From positions 6,890,790-6,954,789 of the forward strand of contig OX638134.1 in assembly GCA_951804985.1 (NCBI GenBank): 64,000 bases of DNA, given 5' to 3'. Shown here in pieces: positions 9,742-20,109 of this stretch. The position numbers and the translations under genes are program-made. Origin of the DNA: Dryomyza anilis. Taxonomy: Eukaryota; Arthropoda; Insecta; Diptera; Dryomyzidae. Under the pieces are notes generated by a model. The model saw only the letters and a program-made list of their open reading frames with translations, was not told the DNA's origin and made no database searches. Positions within the stretch are counted from its first letter, which is position 1. The number at the start of each line of letters is the position of its first letter.

Positions 9742-12437
9742 ATGCCAGTTATGCCGATGCCGCCAATGGCGCAGGTAAATTTTAATATAAACAAATTTAA
9801 TTGATGACATTTTTTCTATTGCAATTGCATAGAATGCCATTGAACCGATGCAAGTAGATGCACAAATGGAAGACAACGAAAACAACGAGGAGTTGCAACT
9901 GATTGTCGAAAATCCAACGCTCGATCTAGAGGTCTATGCAAACTCTTATGCCGGTCTGGCCAAATTGTATCGTCTGATTTTTGTGGCTGACGTCTGTCCG
10001 ACGCTGCGTCTCGAAGCACTCAAGATGGCCATAGCCTATGTGACGACCACATATAATGTAACGCAATATCAGGTGCTGCACAAGACACTCAATGATATGC
10101 AGGCTGCAGGTGGTGCAGGCGGTGGTGGTGCAGGTAATGGAGGTGGCGGTGCAGCTGGTGGTGCTGCCGCATTGCCTGATGTTGCTGCACAGTCGGCGGC
10201 ACCATCTGTTAGTGCCACTGCAGCAGATATGCCGGTCTTTGATCCGAATTGGGTTGAAACCAAAAGCAAGAAGGCCGCCTTGAAGCTGGAGAAACTTGAT
10301 TCTGACCTCAAGAACTACAAATCGAATTCGATTAAGGAGAGCATTAGACGTGGTCATGACGATCTGGGTGATCATTATCTCAGCTGCGGTGATCTTTCGA
10401 ATGCGCTGAAGTGTTATTCGCGTGCGCGAGACTATTGCACCAGTGGCAAGCATGTCGTGAACATGTGTCTGAACGTCATCAAGGTGTCGCTGTATCTGCA
10501 GAACTGGTCGCATGTGCTGAGCTATGTATCGAAGGCTGAGAGCACACCGGATTTTGCTGAGGGCTCCAAGGATGCAAATCAGGTTGGTGTCTTTTTATAG
10601 ATTTATTAAATTATTTTATCGATTTATAGCATTCATGATAGATTTATCGTCTTTAAGTATTTTATATAATAATAAATTTATCTATTACTTGTGTTTTAAT
10701 TGATTAATTATCGATTTTTGATCAATTAATTGATTTTTAAAATTTATTTTTGATTTATCGATTTTTTTTTATATACTTATCATTTTTTGTTTTTATTTAT
10801 CGATTTGTTATTAATTTTTTTATAGGTTACTGCTTTATCGGTGCATTGATTTTGAAATCAAATTTTGATTTATCGATTTTTTAAATTCATAAATTTTAAG
10901 TTTTTTGCCTTTTTTCTAGTCATTGATTTTGGGAATTAGTAAATTTTCGATCTGCACTAATCTTTTTGTTGATCTTTCGATATTTTTAAATATTTAAATT
11001 CTCGATTGACTATTTAATTTCTTAAGTTGTTGGCTTTTTAATTTATCGCTCAATTGATATTATTTTTGTTATCAAATTTGTATTCTTCCAGTATCCTTTG
11101 TTATCAAATTTTTATTCTTCCAGTATCCTTTGTTGAGTTATTGATTTCCTTTGTTATCAAATTTTTATTCTTCCAGTATCCTTTGTTGAGTTATTGATTT
11201 TTGGTTATTTTGAAATAGTTAATTTTTCGAACCAATTATCGATTTGTGATTTTTTAATTTTACATATTATTTTATTAATTTATCGATTTTTTATTTATTC
11301 GTTATTTAATTTATCTAGTTGTTATATCACCTATTTTTGATCATTTGATTCTTGAATTTTCGATTTATAGATGTATCAATTCTTGGATTACAGATTTCGA
11401 TTTGCTTTATCGATTTCATTTTTATTGATATATTTATTTTCGATTTATTTACTAATTCATTTATCGATATTTAATGTTTTAATTTTTGATTTATCGGTTT
11501 ATCGATAAATTAATTTAATAATTTGATTTTATATGTTATCTTTTTTTTATTTATTTAATTGATTTATTTTTCAAGTTTTTAATATTTTATTTTAATTTAA
11601 AAAAAAATGATATTTCTTTTTTCCACAGGGCGTCATCACCCGTCTCAAATGCGCCGCCGGCCTCGCCGAACTGCAGACCAAAAAATACAAATCGGCCGCC
11701 AAAAACTTTCTGCTAGCCAACTTTGATCATTGCGACTTCCCCGAGTTGCTGTCGCCCAATAACATTGCCATGTACGGTGGTCTCTGCGCCCTGGCCACTT
11801 TCGACCGACAGGAATTGCAAAAGAATGTCATTGCGTCCAGTTCATTTAAATTGTTTCTCGAACTGGAGCCGCAATTGCGCGACATAATCTTCAAGTTTTA
11901 CGAGTCCAAGTATGCATCATGCTTGAAATTACTCGATGAGATTGGCGACAATCTACTGCTCGACATGTACATTGCGCCACACGTCAATACGCTGTACACC
12001 AAGATACGCAATCGTGCGCTTATTCAGTACTTTAGTCCTTATCTGTCGGCAGATATGCGAGATATGGCCACCGCCTTTAATCGCACTGTGCTTGCGCTCG
12101 AAAACGAGGTGATGCAATTAATACTCGACGGTCAGATACAGGCACGCATCGATTCGCACAATAAGATATTGTATGCCAAGGAGGCCGATCAGCGCAGCAG
12201 CACCTTTGAGCGTGCCATTGCCATGGGCAAAGAGTATCAGCGTCGTTCGCGTATGTTGGTGCTGCGTGCAGCCATGCTCAAGAGTCATATACATGTGAAG
12301 GTGCGTTATTTTTTGTTACAATATATTTTTAAATTGATATTTATTTTTTGTTGTTTGTCTCCCAGCAGAGCATTCCGCGTGATACCGGCAACGATCTGTG
12401 CGTCGCTGCTGGCTCAAGCACCACGGCTAGAAATTGA
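9742..12437 (+). CDS. CSN1b: COP9 signalosome subunit 1 (CSN1/GPS1), 4 exons
   Basis: Exons 9742-9774, 9833-10582, 11629-12300, 12369-12437 join in phase 0 to give 507 aa, close to the usual size of fly CSN1b. CSN1 is a scaffold subunit of the COP9 signalosome, which removes Nedd8 from cullin-RING ligases in nucleus and cytoplasm. Residues about 27-100 form the CSN1 N-terminal part. A Gly/Ala-rich low-complexity insert follows (about 101-145), then the RPN7-type helical repeat region (about 150-320), including a stretch reading [17 protein letters not shown]. The PCI domain covers about 335-450 and a basic tail ends in ...TTARN. The start was chosen as the first ATG of a Met/Pro-rich peptide (MPVMPPMAQ) ending at a clean donor. 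Intron 2 (1046 bp) uses an unusual donor, CAG/GTTGGTGT; reading through it reaches a stop after five codons. The last acceptor is a tandem CAGCAG, so one Gln may be included or not. Confidence 0.93.
10583..11628 (+). other. CSN1b intron 2, TCGATTT-rich
   Basis: AT-rich intron crowded with about twenty TTTATCGATTT-like words and a threefold repeat (about 11080-11185) of a unit ending TTATTCTTCCAG, each copy resembling a 3' splice site. The true acceptor is the pyrimidine-rich TTTTTTCCACAG ending at 11628. Confidence 0.7.
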
Positions 12438-12568
12438 AATTGTGCCGCAGCTTGTTTTAAGTTTTTTCTTTTCCTAATATATCTATAAAAAATAATAACT
12501 CTTTTAACTGATTACTGTCTTTGTAAGCAACACGAAGTTCTCTTTGGCTTCAAAAATATATTGCGTTC

Positions 12569-12574
12569 AATAAA
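12569..12574 (+). terminator. CSN1b polyadenylation signal AATAAA
   Basis: AATAAA 132 bp after the CSN1b stop codon, in AT-rich DNA with nearby GT-rich sequence. Confidence 0.6.
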
Positions 12575-13245
12575 ATGCTGTTAAATTCAAAAGCGCCTAC
12601 CGCCTGCTGCATTTAGCATTTAATGTCCTCTCATTTGAGTTGCAGCAGTTATGCCGAAGGTAACTTTTATAAATAAAAAAAAATGTCTGCAAAAAGAACA
12701 ACACTGTTTTCAATTAAATTAATAAATTGACACATTTTTATAATTTTTAACATTACATTCAAATTTATTAAAAATCGAAACTTCAAATTTAGTGGTCCAA
12801 ATTGTTGTTTTCGATAATTTTTAATGATACGAAAATGGTAGGATTCTCGATAAAAACGAACCTATCCTATATAGATATTGAGTTAATATTGCAATAATTT
12901 TCATTTTCGATAAGCAAATTTTATTTGTAATTTTTTTTTGTTTTTTGACGTAAAATCTAATTTTAATTTAAAAATATTTTGTTTTTCACATCGAAATTGC
13001 ATCATTATTTCATCGAATTCAAAATTGTCAAATGGTTTGTAGGGTTCTTTTTTTACAAACTCCGCCTAATCTGGAAATACTACAAAACTTGGAAATAAAT
13101 TATGGACATTTTCATATCATAATTTGACACGTGTTAATTCTTGAAAGTTGTCAACTGTAAAAGTATTTTTAATCAGTATTCAAAAAATTTTCTAGCTTAT
13201 AAAAAATACTTATTAAAATTAATCCTTTAACAACAACCACAAATT
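12575..13245. other. AT-rich intergenic DNA
   Basis: Nothing recognised apart from short TCGATAA words. Confidence 0.5.
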
Positions 13246-14952
13246 CCCAAGAAACAAAACGTACCGTATACGTACCGTTAACGGCATAGTAATACGGAAT
13301 CATATTCCGTAAACGTACCGTATTATGGAGCCGTAAACGGTGCAGTAAACGGACAAAACGTGACATCGAAAACGATGTTCGACACCGTTTTTCATACAGT
13401 GTCGACGGACCGTTAACGCACCGTATTTTCAAAATAAAACGGAGTGTGCTCCGTAGTCGACGTTACGTTTCTGCATTGTATACGGTCCGTATTTTTGTTA
13501 TTAAACGGAGTGGACTCCGTTGAGTAAATTGAAAAACGTACCGTATACAGTACGTTTTTATGCCGTTATTTTTGAAAATTACGGATTGTCATATATATTA
13601 ATTTACTGCTAATTTTAACTGAATTAGAATAAATAACATAACATAAGTTTTAATTTTATAAGACATTTATTTCTAATTAAAACAGTATTTTAAAAGAAAT
13701 TAAAAATAATTACAAAAGCGTATGAACAATAAATTATTAATAAAAATTAATATAATATAATTAAAATTTAAGTACAAATATAACAATAGCTTCTTCAGAT
13801 TTGAAATGTTCCCGCTGATTTTCTGTCCCTTTTTAGAATTTCTTGATATAAATATCTGTAAATAAATAAAAAAAATCAATATTTTGAAAATTTTTAATAA
13901 ATAAAATAATAAAATAAATGGGTTAAGAATTGGGTAAATAATATAACAAAAATAACATTTAAACATACTAAAAAATAGTTATTAACCAAAAATCAATTCA
14001 ATTAAAAAATTAAAATCCCCCAATTAATATTGTGTTACAAAATTAACCCTTTCCCAGAAATTCCACTTGTGGGAAATATAGCATATAATGGCAACCATGG
14101 AACATATGTAAAATGTACAACAGTTTGGCCACTGTGATTATAAATGTCAATTTGACTTACGTTTGTTGATATTTAATTTCTGTTTCAAATGCGCTGCATA
14201 TTTCGCGAAGCGATACAACACATTTGAGCCGCTGCAAGTCGCCGCCACATCATTCCGAAGAATCAGAATTTTAAAAATTCGATCGAGTATATTGCGAGCA
14301 GCAGCTCGTCGCTCATATGTTCCACCTATGACCAGACTCGAGGAGATTGCTCATGCCGCTTCCCAGATTCATGTAGGCGGTATTTGTTTTGGCGATGGCA
14401 CCTAAAATCTTCGTTGGCAAAGTAGACAGAAGTCACATCGTGTTGAGCATTTCCTCCGCGATCCGAAAGCATCACCATTTCAATTGCAAGCCTTAAAAGT
14501 TATATAAATTTAATTAATGTTAAAATGCTCATCATTCATATATATGTTGATGGATATAGCCATTGTATACTTACAATTTAGTTGCACATCTTTGTAATGA
14601 CACGAACTGAACTAAAAATTCTAAACGAATAAAAACCGGAAATAAAACGGCTTAAAAACGGCATGTGCTGTCCGTATTAAACGGAGTGCAAACGATACAA
14701 AAACGGTGTACTCCGTCGCAAACGGATTATAAACGTATACGTCACTACGGAGTAAAAACGGAATGCAAACGGAATATTCGAAATACGGACAACAAACGGC
14801 ATATGAACGGAGTGAAATATTTCTACATGCCGTAAATTTTCCGTTTTCATTCAAGTATCAACGGAACCGTCTTGTACATACCGTAAACGTACCGTTACAA
14901 ACGGAATTGTGATTCCGTATGTTTACGGAACTACGTTAAAATGTTTCTTGGG
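13246..14952. mobile_element. 1.7-kb element with CCCAAGAAACA inverted ends and ACGG-rich arms
   Basis: The left end begins CCCAAGAAACA and the right end finishes TGTTTCTTGGG, its exact inverse. Both subterminal arms (about 13260-13580 and 14640-14940) are packed with ACGGA/TCCGT and CCGTA words in both orientations. The centre is AT-rich plus a less AT-rich patch (14160-14480) with broken reading frames I cannot assign. No transposase is recognisable and no clear target duplication is seen. Best described as a non-autonomous foldback-type DNA element. Confidence 0.65.
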
Positions 14953-15540
14953 TTAGCATAGAATCCCACAAAACATATCACCTCGCCTTAAGCTTAATAA
15001 ATTTTGAATTTTTGCACACCCTGTGATCAGCACCTGTTAACGGTATAGCGTCTGACGCACCCCCTTCTTGATAAACAGCGTTCAGTGATTAAAGTGCTTT
15101 GTTAAATTCAGTACAAATTAAATTCAGTGATTTAAATTAAAATAATATACAAATCGCGACGACTATTAAAAAAGGCACGTAAGTACGTTGATTAAACATT
15201 AAACATCTTATGCGGAAATATAACACGATACATGGCAAACGTTTGCTAGAAATTTCATTGCATTTCAAGGTTAATGTAATGCAATGCATTGACACTCGGC
15301 AGACGGACGGCTGGCTGCCGGCAGCGGAGTCTCGCCAGGGTAATTTTAAACATTTTGTGGTGGCGGAGAAATAAAAATGGCGGCATAGGTAGTTTTTCAA
15401 TTAACGCTGAACCGTGAAGTGTCCAGCTTAAAGTAAATGAACCAAAAACAGTTTTTTTTTAAAACATGGAAAGTTGAATCGCGGATATTCGCGGATGCCA
15501 TTTTTTATTTTAGGGCGAACACTTTCTGTAGTTTGGGATC
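14953..15540. other. Intergenic, possible plus-strand 5' exon about 15075-15178
   Basis: GCGTTCAGTGATTAAAGTG, an initiator-like start, is followed by about 100 bp and then GGCAC/GTAAGTACG, a very good donor at 15179. This resembles a short fly 5' UTR exon, but no coding exon can be linked to it. Nubp2 has its own promoter boxes 2 kb downstream. Confidence 0.3.
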
Positions 15541-16725
15541 ATTTTTCATTAAATATTAAATTGTTCATTAAAAATTCAAATTTTCACTAAAAATTCAAAT
15601 TTTCACAAAAAATTCAAATTTTCACAAAAAAATCAAATTTTCACTAAAAATTCCAATTTTCACTTTTCACAAAAAAAATTCAAATTTTCACTAAAAATTC
15701 AAATTTCACAAAAAAATCAATTTTTCGCTAAAAATTCAAATTTTCGCTAAAAATTCAAATTTTCACTAAAAATTCAAATTTTCACTAAAAATTTAAATTT
15801 CACAAAAAAATCAAATTTTCGCTAAAAATTCCAATTTTTACTAAAAATTCAAAATTTCCCAAAAAATTCAAATTTTCACAAAAAATACAAATTTTCACAA
15901 AAAATTCAAATTTTTACAAAAAATTCAAATTTTCACAAAAAAATCATGTTTTCACTAAAAATTCAAATTTTCACTAAAAATTTAAATTTCACAAAAAAAT
16001 CAAATTTTCGCTAAAAATTCCAATTTTTACTAAAAATTCAAATTTTTCCAAAAAATTCAAATTTTCACAAAAAATACAAATTTTCACAAAAAATACAAAT
16101 TTTTACAAAAAATTCAAATTTTCACAAAAAAATCATGTTTTCACTAAAAATTCAAATTTTCACTAAACATTCAAATTTTCACTAAAAATTAAAATTTTCA
16201 CTAAAATTAAAATTTTCACTAAAATTTAAAATTTTCACTAAAAATTCAAATTTTCACTAAAAATTCAAATTTTCACTAAAAATTCAAATTTTCACAAAAA
16301 ATTCAAATATTCACAAAAAATTCAAATTTTCACAAAAAAATAAAATTTCACAAAAAATTCAAATTTTCATAAAAAATTCAAATTTTCAAATTTAAAAATT
16401 CCAATTTTCACTAAAAATTTAAATTTTCACAAAAAAATAAAATTTTTACTAAAAAATTCTATTTTTCACTAAAAATTCATTTTATTACAAAAAATTCAAA
16501 TTTTTACTAAAAATTAAAAATTTCACTCGAAATTCAAATTTTCACTAAAAATTTAAATTTTCACTAAAATTAATTTTTTCAATAAAAATGCAATTTATTT
16601 CTAAAAATTCAATTTTTTACTTGAAATATTATTTATTTATAAAAGTTAAATATTTAACAAAAATTCAATTTTTTACTAAAAATCCAATTTTCACTAAAAA
16701 TTCAATTTCTCACTAAAAATAATTT
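15541..16725 (+). repeat. 19-bp satellite array A
   Basis: About 60 diverged copies of a 19-bp unit close to TTTTCACTAAAAATTCAAA, with many CACA variants in place of CACT. It is the same unit and orientation as the arrays at 47.1 and 58.2 kb. The array abuts the ATTAATCA-rich element copy at its right end. Confidence 0.9.
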
Positions 16726-16734
16726 CGCATTAAA

Positions 16735-17025
16735 TCGCATTTCGCATGATTAATCAGAATTTCTTCTCATCACAACTTCTCTGTCGCATAATATTTTAAA
16801 ATTGGTATTAAAAAATTGGTTCTTGAACATTTAAAACACTTCTTTTTTTTTATAATTACTTTAAAAATAAATGTTCACTTTATTAAATTGACAAAATCTT
16901 CAAATTATTTAATTTTCAATTAATCAAAATTCTTATTAATCATATTAATCTGGTTTCTGATAAATCAGGGTTTCTTATTAATTGATTAATCAAATAATCA
17001 GGATTATGATTAATCGCACAGCCCT
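16735..17025. repeat. ATTAATCA-rich element with CACAGCCCT end (copy 2)
   Basis: Shares with 4613-5070 the single-copy core (TTGAACATTT...AAACACTTC...AAAAATAAATGTTCACTTT) and the GATTAATCA words. It ends CACAGCCCT, the inverse of copy 1's AGGGCTGTG start. Confidence 0.6.
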
Positions 17026-17170
17026 AATTACAAATCAAAGTGAATTTTGTCTGTAAGTTATCTTTTGTATTAACTTAATAAATATATATTAAAAAAAAAA
17101 TGGCTTCGTATTAGCCTCCAATGGCATCAAAGGGTTAAAATAGAAGTAAATGTTTATTAAACATGAACGT

Positions 17171-17193
17171 TGGCAACATTGAAAACAGCTGAT
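17171..17193 (+). promoter_or_regulatory. Nubp2 promoter boxes
   Basis: TGGCAACA (17171-17178) and the E-box AACAGCTGAT (17184-17193) lie about 145-165 bp upstream of the Nubp2 start. Both words belong to the recognised set of TATA-less fly core-promoter motifs. Confidence 0.6.
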
Positions 17194-17336
17194 TAGATTT
17201 TTTATTTGTGACCGCTTCATTGTGAATGATAGTTTGCAGAAGAAGAAGAAAATAATGAAATAAAGTTTCTTATCATTCGGTGCAATTTTTTTTTGAATTA
17301 GTTGTATTTTTATAAAGTTAGGTATAAAATAATAAT

Positions 17337-18275
17337 ATGCTCGACAAGGTAAAACATGTGGTGCTTGTGCTGTCAGGCAAAGGTGGCGTCGGCAAGTCCA
17401 CCGTCAGCGTACAGCTGGCATTGGCGCTACGCGAAGCTGGACTGAAGGTTGGTGTTCATATTTCATATCACACATTTAAATGTGTACTCTTGACATTCTC
17501 AAATTCAACCAACCACTAGGTCGGCCTACTTGACATCGACTTGTGCGGTCCCAGTGTGCCGCATTTACTCGGTCTTGAGGGACGTGATATCTTTCAGTGC
17601 GACGATGGTTGGGTGCCAATCTATACAGATGACACGCAAACACTGGCCGTCATGTCTATTGGGTTTCTGCTAAAGAATCGCAATGATCCTGTAATTTGGC
17701 GTGGCCCCAAGAAGACAATGATGATCAGACAGTTTCTGACCGATGTCAAATGGGATGAACTGGACTATTTGATTATTGATACGCCGCCCGGCACATCGGA
17801 CGAACATATAACGGTTATGGAGTGCATGCGTGATGTGCATTGTGATGGCGCCATTATGGTGACGACACCACAACATGTGGCGCTGGACGATGTGCGCAAA
17901 GAGATAACGTTCTGTAAGAAGACGGGCATTAAAATTATTGGCATTTTAGAGAATATGAGCGGGTGCGTTTGAAATACAATTTTTGTGTTTATTTTTTTGA
18001 TGGTTAATATTATAATTGCTATTATTTATACGCTCTATAGTTTCGTTTGTCCGCACTGCACCAACTGCACAAATATTTTCTCCTCCAATGGCGGCGTCGA
18101 GTTGTCTGCACTGGCGGCTGTGCCGCATCTTGGCACTCTGCCCATTGATCCACGCGTCAGCCAGTTGAGCGGTACGACGCGTTCTGTGTTGACAGAGTTG
18201 CCGGATTCACCGACGGCACTCACGTTCAAAGCGTTGGCAGATCAGCTGCAAAAATCTGCGGCGCCAAATGTTTAA
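17337..18275 (+). CDS. Nubp2: NUBP2-type cytosolic Fe-S cluster assembly NTPase, 3 exons
   Basis: Exons 17337-17447, 17520-17962, 18041-18275 join to 262 aa, the normal NUBP2/Cfd1 length. The product is a P-loop ATPase that, with NUBP1, scaffolds [4Fe-4S] clusters for cytosolic and nuclear proteins (CIA pathway). Residues 14-22 are the deviant Walker A loop [17 protein letters not shown] follows in exon 2 and the DTPPGTSDE stretch is the Walker B/switch region. The C-terminal cluster-binding CPHC motif (Cys188, Cys191, plus Cys194) lies at the start of exon 3. Introns are tiny (72 and 78 bp). Intron 1 uses the uncommon donor AAG/GTTGGTGT. The codon split at exon 2/3 (GG/T, Gly185) restores the family's SGFVCPHC sequence. 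Upstream lies its own E-box promoter; downstream it converges on the CDIN1 gene. Confidence 0.95.
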
Positions 18276-18403
18276 GAAAGTGTGGAGATATGCTTGAGCA
18301 GGACTTGAGGTATGCTTGAGTTCGACTTGAGAGGTCTAAGCGGCGGTATAATTATTGCATATAAGTAATATTTAAAAAGTTTTTTCTTTTTATAAACATT
18401 TTC

Positions 18404-18409
18404 AATAAA
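18404..18409 (+). terminator. Nubp2 polyadenylation signal AATAAA
   Basis: AATAAA 129 bp after the stop codon. A minus-strand AATAAA for the convergent CDIN1 gene reads as TTTATT at 18584-18589, leaving about 180 bp between the two 3' ends. Confidence 0.55.
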
Positions 18410-18800
18410 TACACTACCCAACACGATTTTTACCATAAACATCTGATACATCAATTCTATATAATTCGCTGGTGCTGATTTTGACTACATACTCAGTTTT
18501 TTTTTCTATTACATGATGAAGATATTAAATACTTGTTTAAATAAACATTAAACATCGCAAATTTTTTATTTAAATAATGAGTATTTATTAAATTACATAC
18601 GAGGTTGATTAAAATTTACAATTTGTTTGCTTTTTAATACTAAATATATTTAAATTTTGAGTACGTGCCTTTTAAACTAACTTTAAACAACTACATGAAA
18701 ATAGAAATAAATGCATTTGTGCAGAAAACGCACAAAAATTGTCGAAAAATAAAATATAAACAAAACATAAACTAAAAAATAAAAATTAAAACTGTATTTT

Positions 18801-19951
18801 TCACAAATCTTCAATTGTTGTTTGAGACGTTGTCTCAATCACTTCTTGCTCCTGCGGCGCATCTAAATCTAATAAAGTCAAATCAGCGACATCGGGAAAA
18901 TCAGCCAATACCACAATATTATCTGCATTATCCGGCAGCAACGGCGTCTCCTCGTGATAGCCAAACCAGTAGATGACAATGCCGGCACCAAATCGATTGC
19001 AATAGCTTTGCAATTGTTGCTGCAGGTACCACTTGTGCGTTTTCACATCGGCAAAGGTGGCCTTGCTCTCGATCCAATTGATGACGGCACCCTTGTACAG
19101 GCAGGGTAGTATAAGCTTCAGATCGGGCGTCTTGTCGAACCCCATGCGACGTAAATCATTTTCGTCGTAGTAATGCATGCCAGCCGATTTGGCCAATTGC
19201 TTTAACTGGGGGATTTTAAATGAAATACAAAAATTTAGAAGTATTTCTGGTAAAAAATAAAATGGTTCAGGTTCACCAAGAACATATGCATTTCTATTAC
19301 CTTAACTTCATACTCTTCGCCCAGCACACGCCGCTTCATATCCACCAGCGGCCCATCCTGATTATCACTCATCAGACACTGCATCACATTGGCCGCCAGC
19401 CGCGGTTCGTCAATCAGATGCGGACATTTCATCAGACGCGCCAACTGTGACTTGATCTTGAATTTGTACTTTTCCTGCAGCAGACTACGACACAGCACCA
19501 CCGGTGACATACCCTCGAGCATGGCGATTTTTAGTAAAATAGTGCGATCATCGCTTAACGCCGATTGTTCCATGAAACTGCACGAATAAAGTAGAATTTA
19601 ATAATAAGAATAATATTTTGTGAATTCAAAATACGTCTTCAGATGCTTGGCCGCCTTGGACTCGTAGCGCCAGTGCTGTGCGCGCAACTTATTGCCCAAC
19701 TCCGTCTGCAGTATACTCTTCAATGTGAGGCGCTCCACGCCGGGGCATAGGCGCTGCGTCAACTCCAGCTCACAGTCAATGGCCAGCCCGTGATAGTGAT
19801 GAATGTGACTGCAGATTTGCTCATATTCGCGGGCGCATAAAATTTTCTTTTTATTCTGTGTTGGTGGTGGCAGATGCGGCGGCGTCGTCGTCGTTTGTTT
19901 AAAATTGACGCTGTCATGGTTGGCCACTGTGGGTGGCGTAGTTTCACTCAT
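18801..19951 (-). CDS. CDIN1: CDIN1 (C15orf41)-family PD-(D/E)XK nuclease, 3 exons
   Basis: Exons (5'-3') 19951-19635, 19577-19301, 19205-18801 join to 332 aa. The family (CDAN1-interacting nuclease; mutated in human congenital dyserythropoietic anaemia) partners codanin-1. A restriction-endonuclease-like fold is predicted for it, but its substrate is not well established. The first 45 or so residues are a Thr/Pro-rich extension not expected in the roughly 280-aa human protein. Then come the helical N-terminal region and, in exon 3, the catalytic core: P225-D226 ... E244-S245-K246 (read as TPDLKLIL...NWIESKATF), matching PD-(D/E)XK, followed by an amphipathic helix and GIVIYWFGY. The tail is acidic. 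The start is the first in-frame ATG after the promoter box. Intron 1 (57 bp) is donor AC/GTATTTTG; intron 2 is 95 bp. The gene is convergent with Nubp2. Confidence 0.88.
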
Positions 19952-20072
19952 TGTATGTGATACTTCTATAAATTCATATTGAAAATTTGTTTTGTAAAAT
20001 GCGCAAAAATAACAAAAATGTAGCAACTTCGGTTCAATTAATGCACAACAACAAACCACGGAACAAAAAGGT

Positions 20073-20082
20073 AACAGCTGTT
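20073..20082 (-). promoter_or_regulatory. CDIN1 promoter E-box AACAGCTGTT
   Basis: Palindromic AACAGCTGTT about 122 bp upstream of the CDIN1 start codon, the same core-promoter word as upstream of Nubp2. Confidence 0.55.
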
Positions 20083-20109
20083 TTTGATGGCTGGGTTTAC
20101 AAAGCACTT

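Noticed and set aside
9926..10513. 195-codon minus-strand frame
   Set aside because: Antisense shadow of CSN1b exon 2, whose plus-strand frame clearly encodes the conserved protein.
14163..14405. 80-codon plus frame with RRIRILKIRSSILRAAARRS
   Set aside because: Lies within the 13246-14952 element, no family recognised, no splice context; kept only as possible captured DNA.
15541..16725. CRISPR-like regular repeats
   Set aside because: No unique spacers; it is a continuous 19-bp tandem satellite in a eukaryotic genome.
18272..18454. 60-codon minus frame downstream of Nubp2
   Set aside because: Lies in the Nubp2 3' UTR, with no family similarity.
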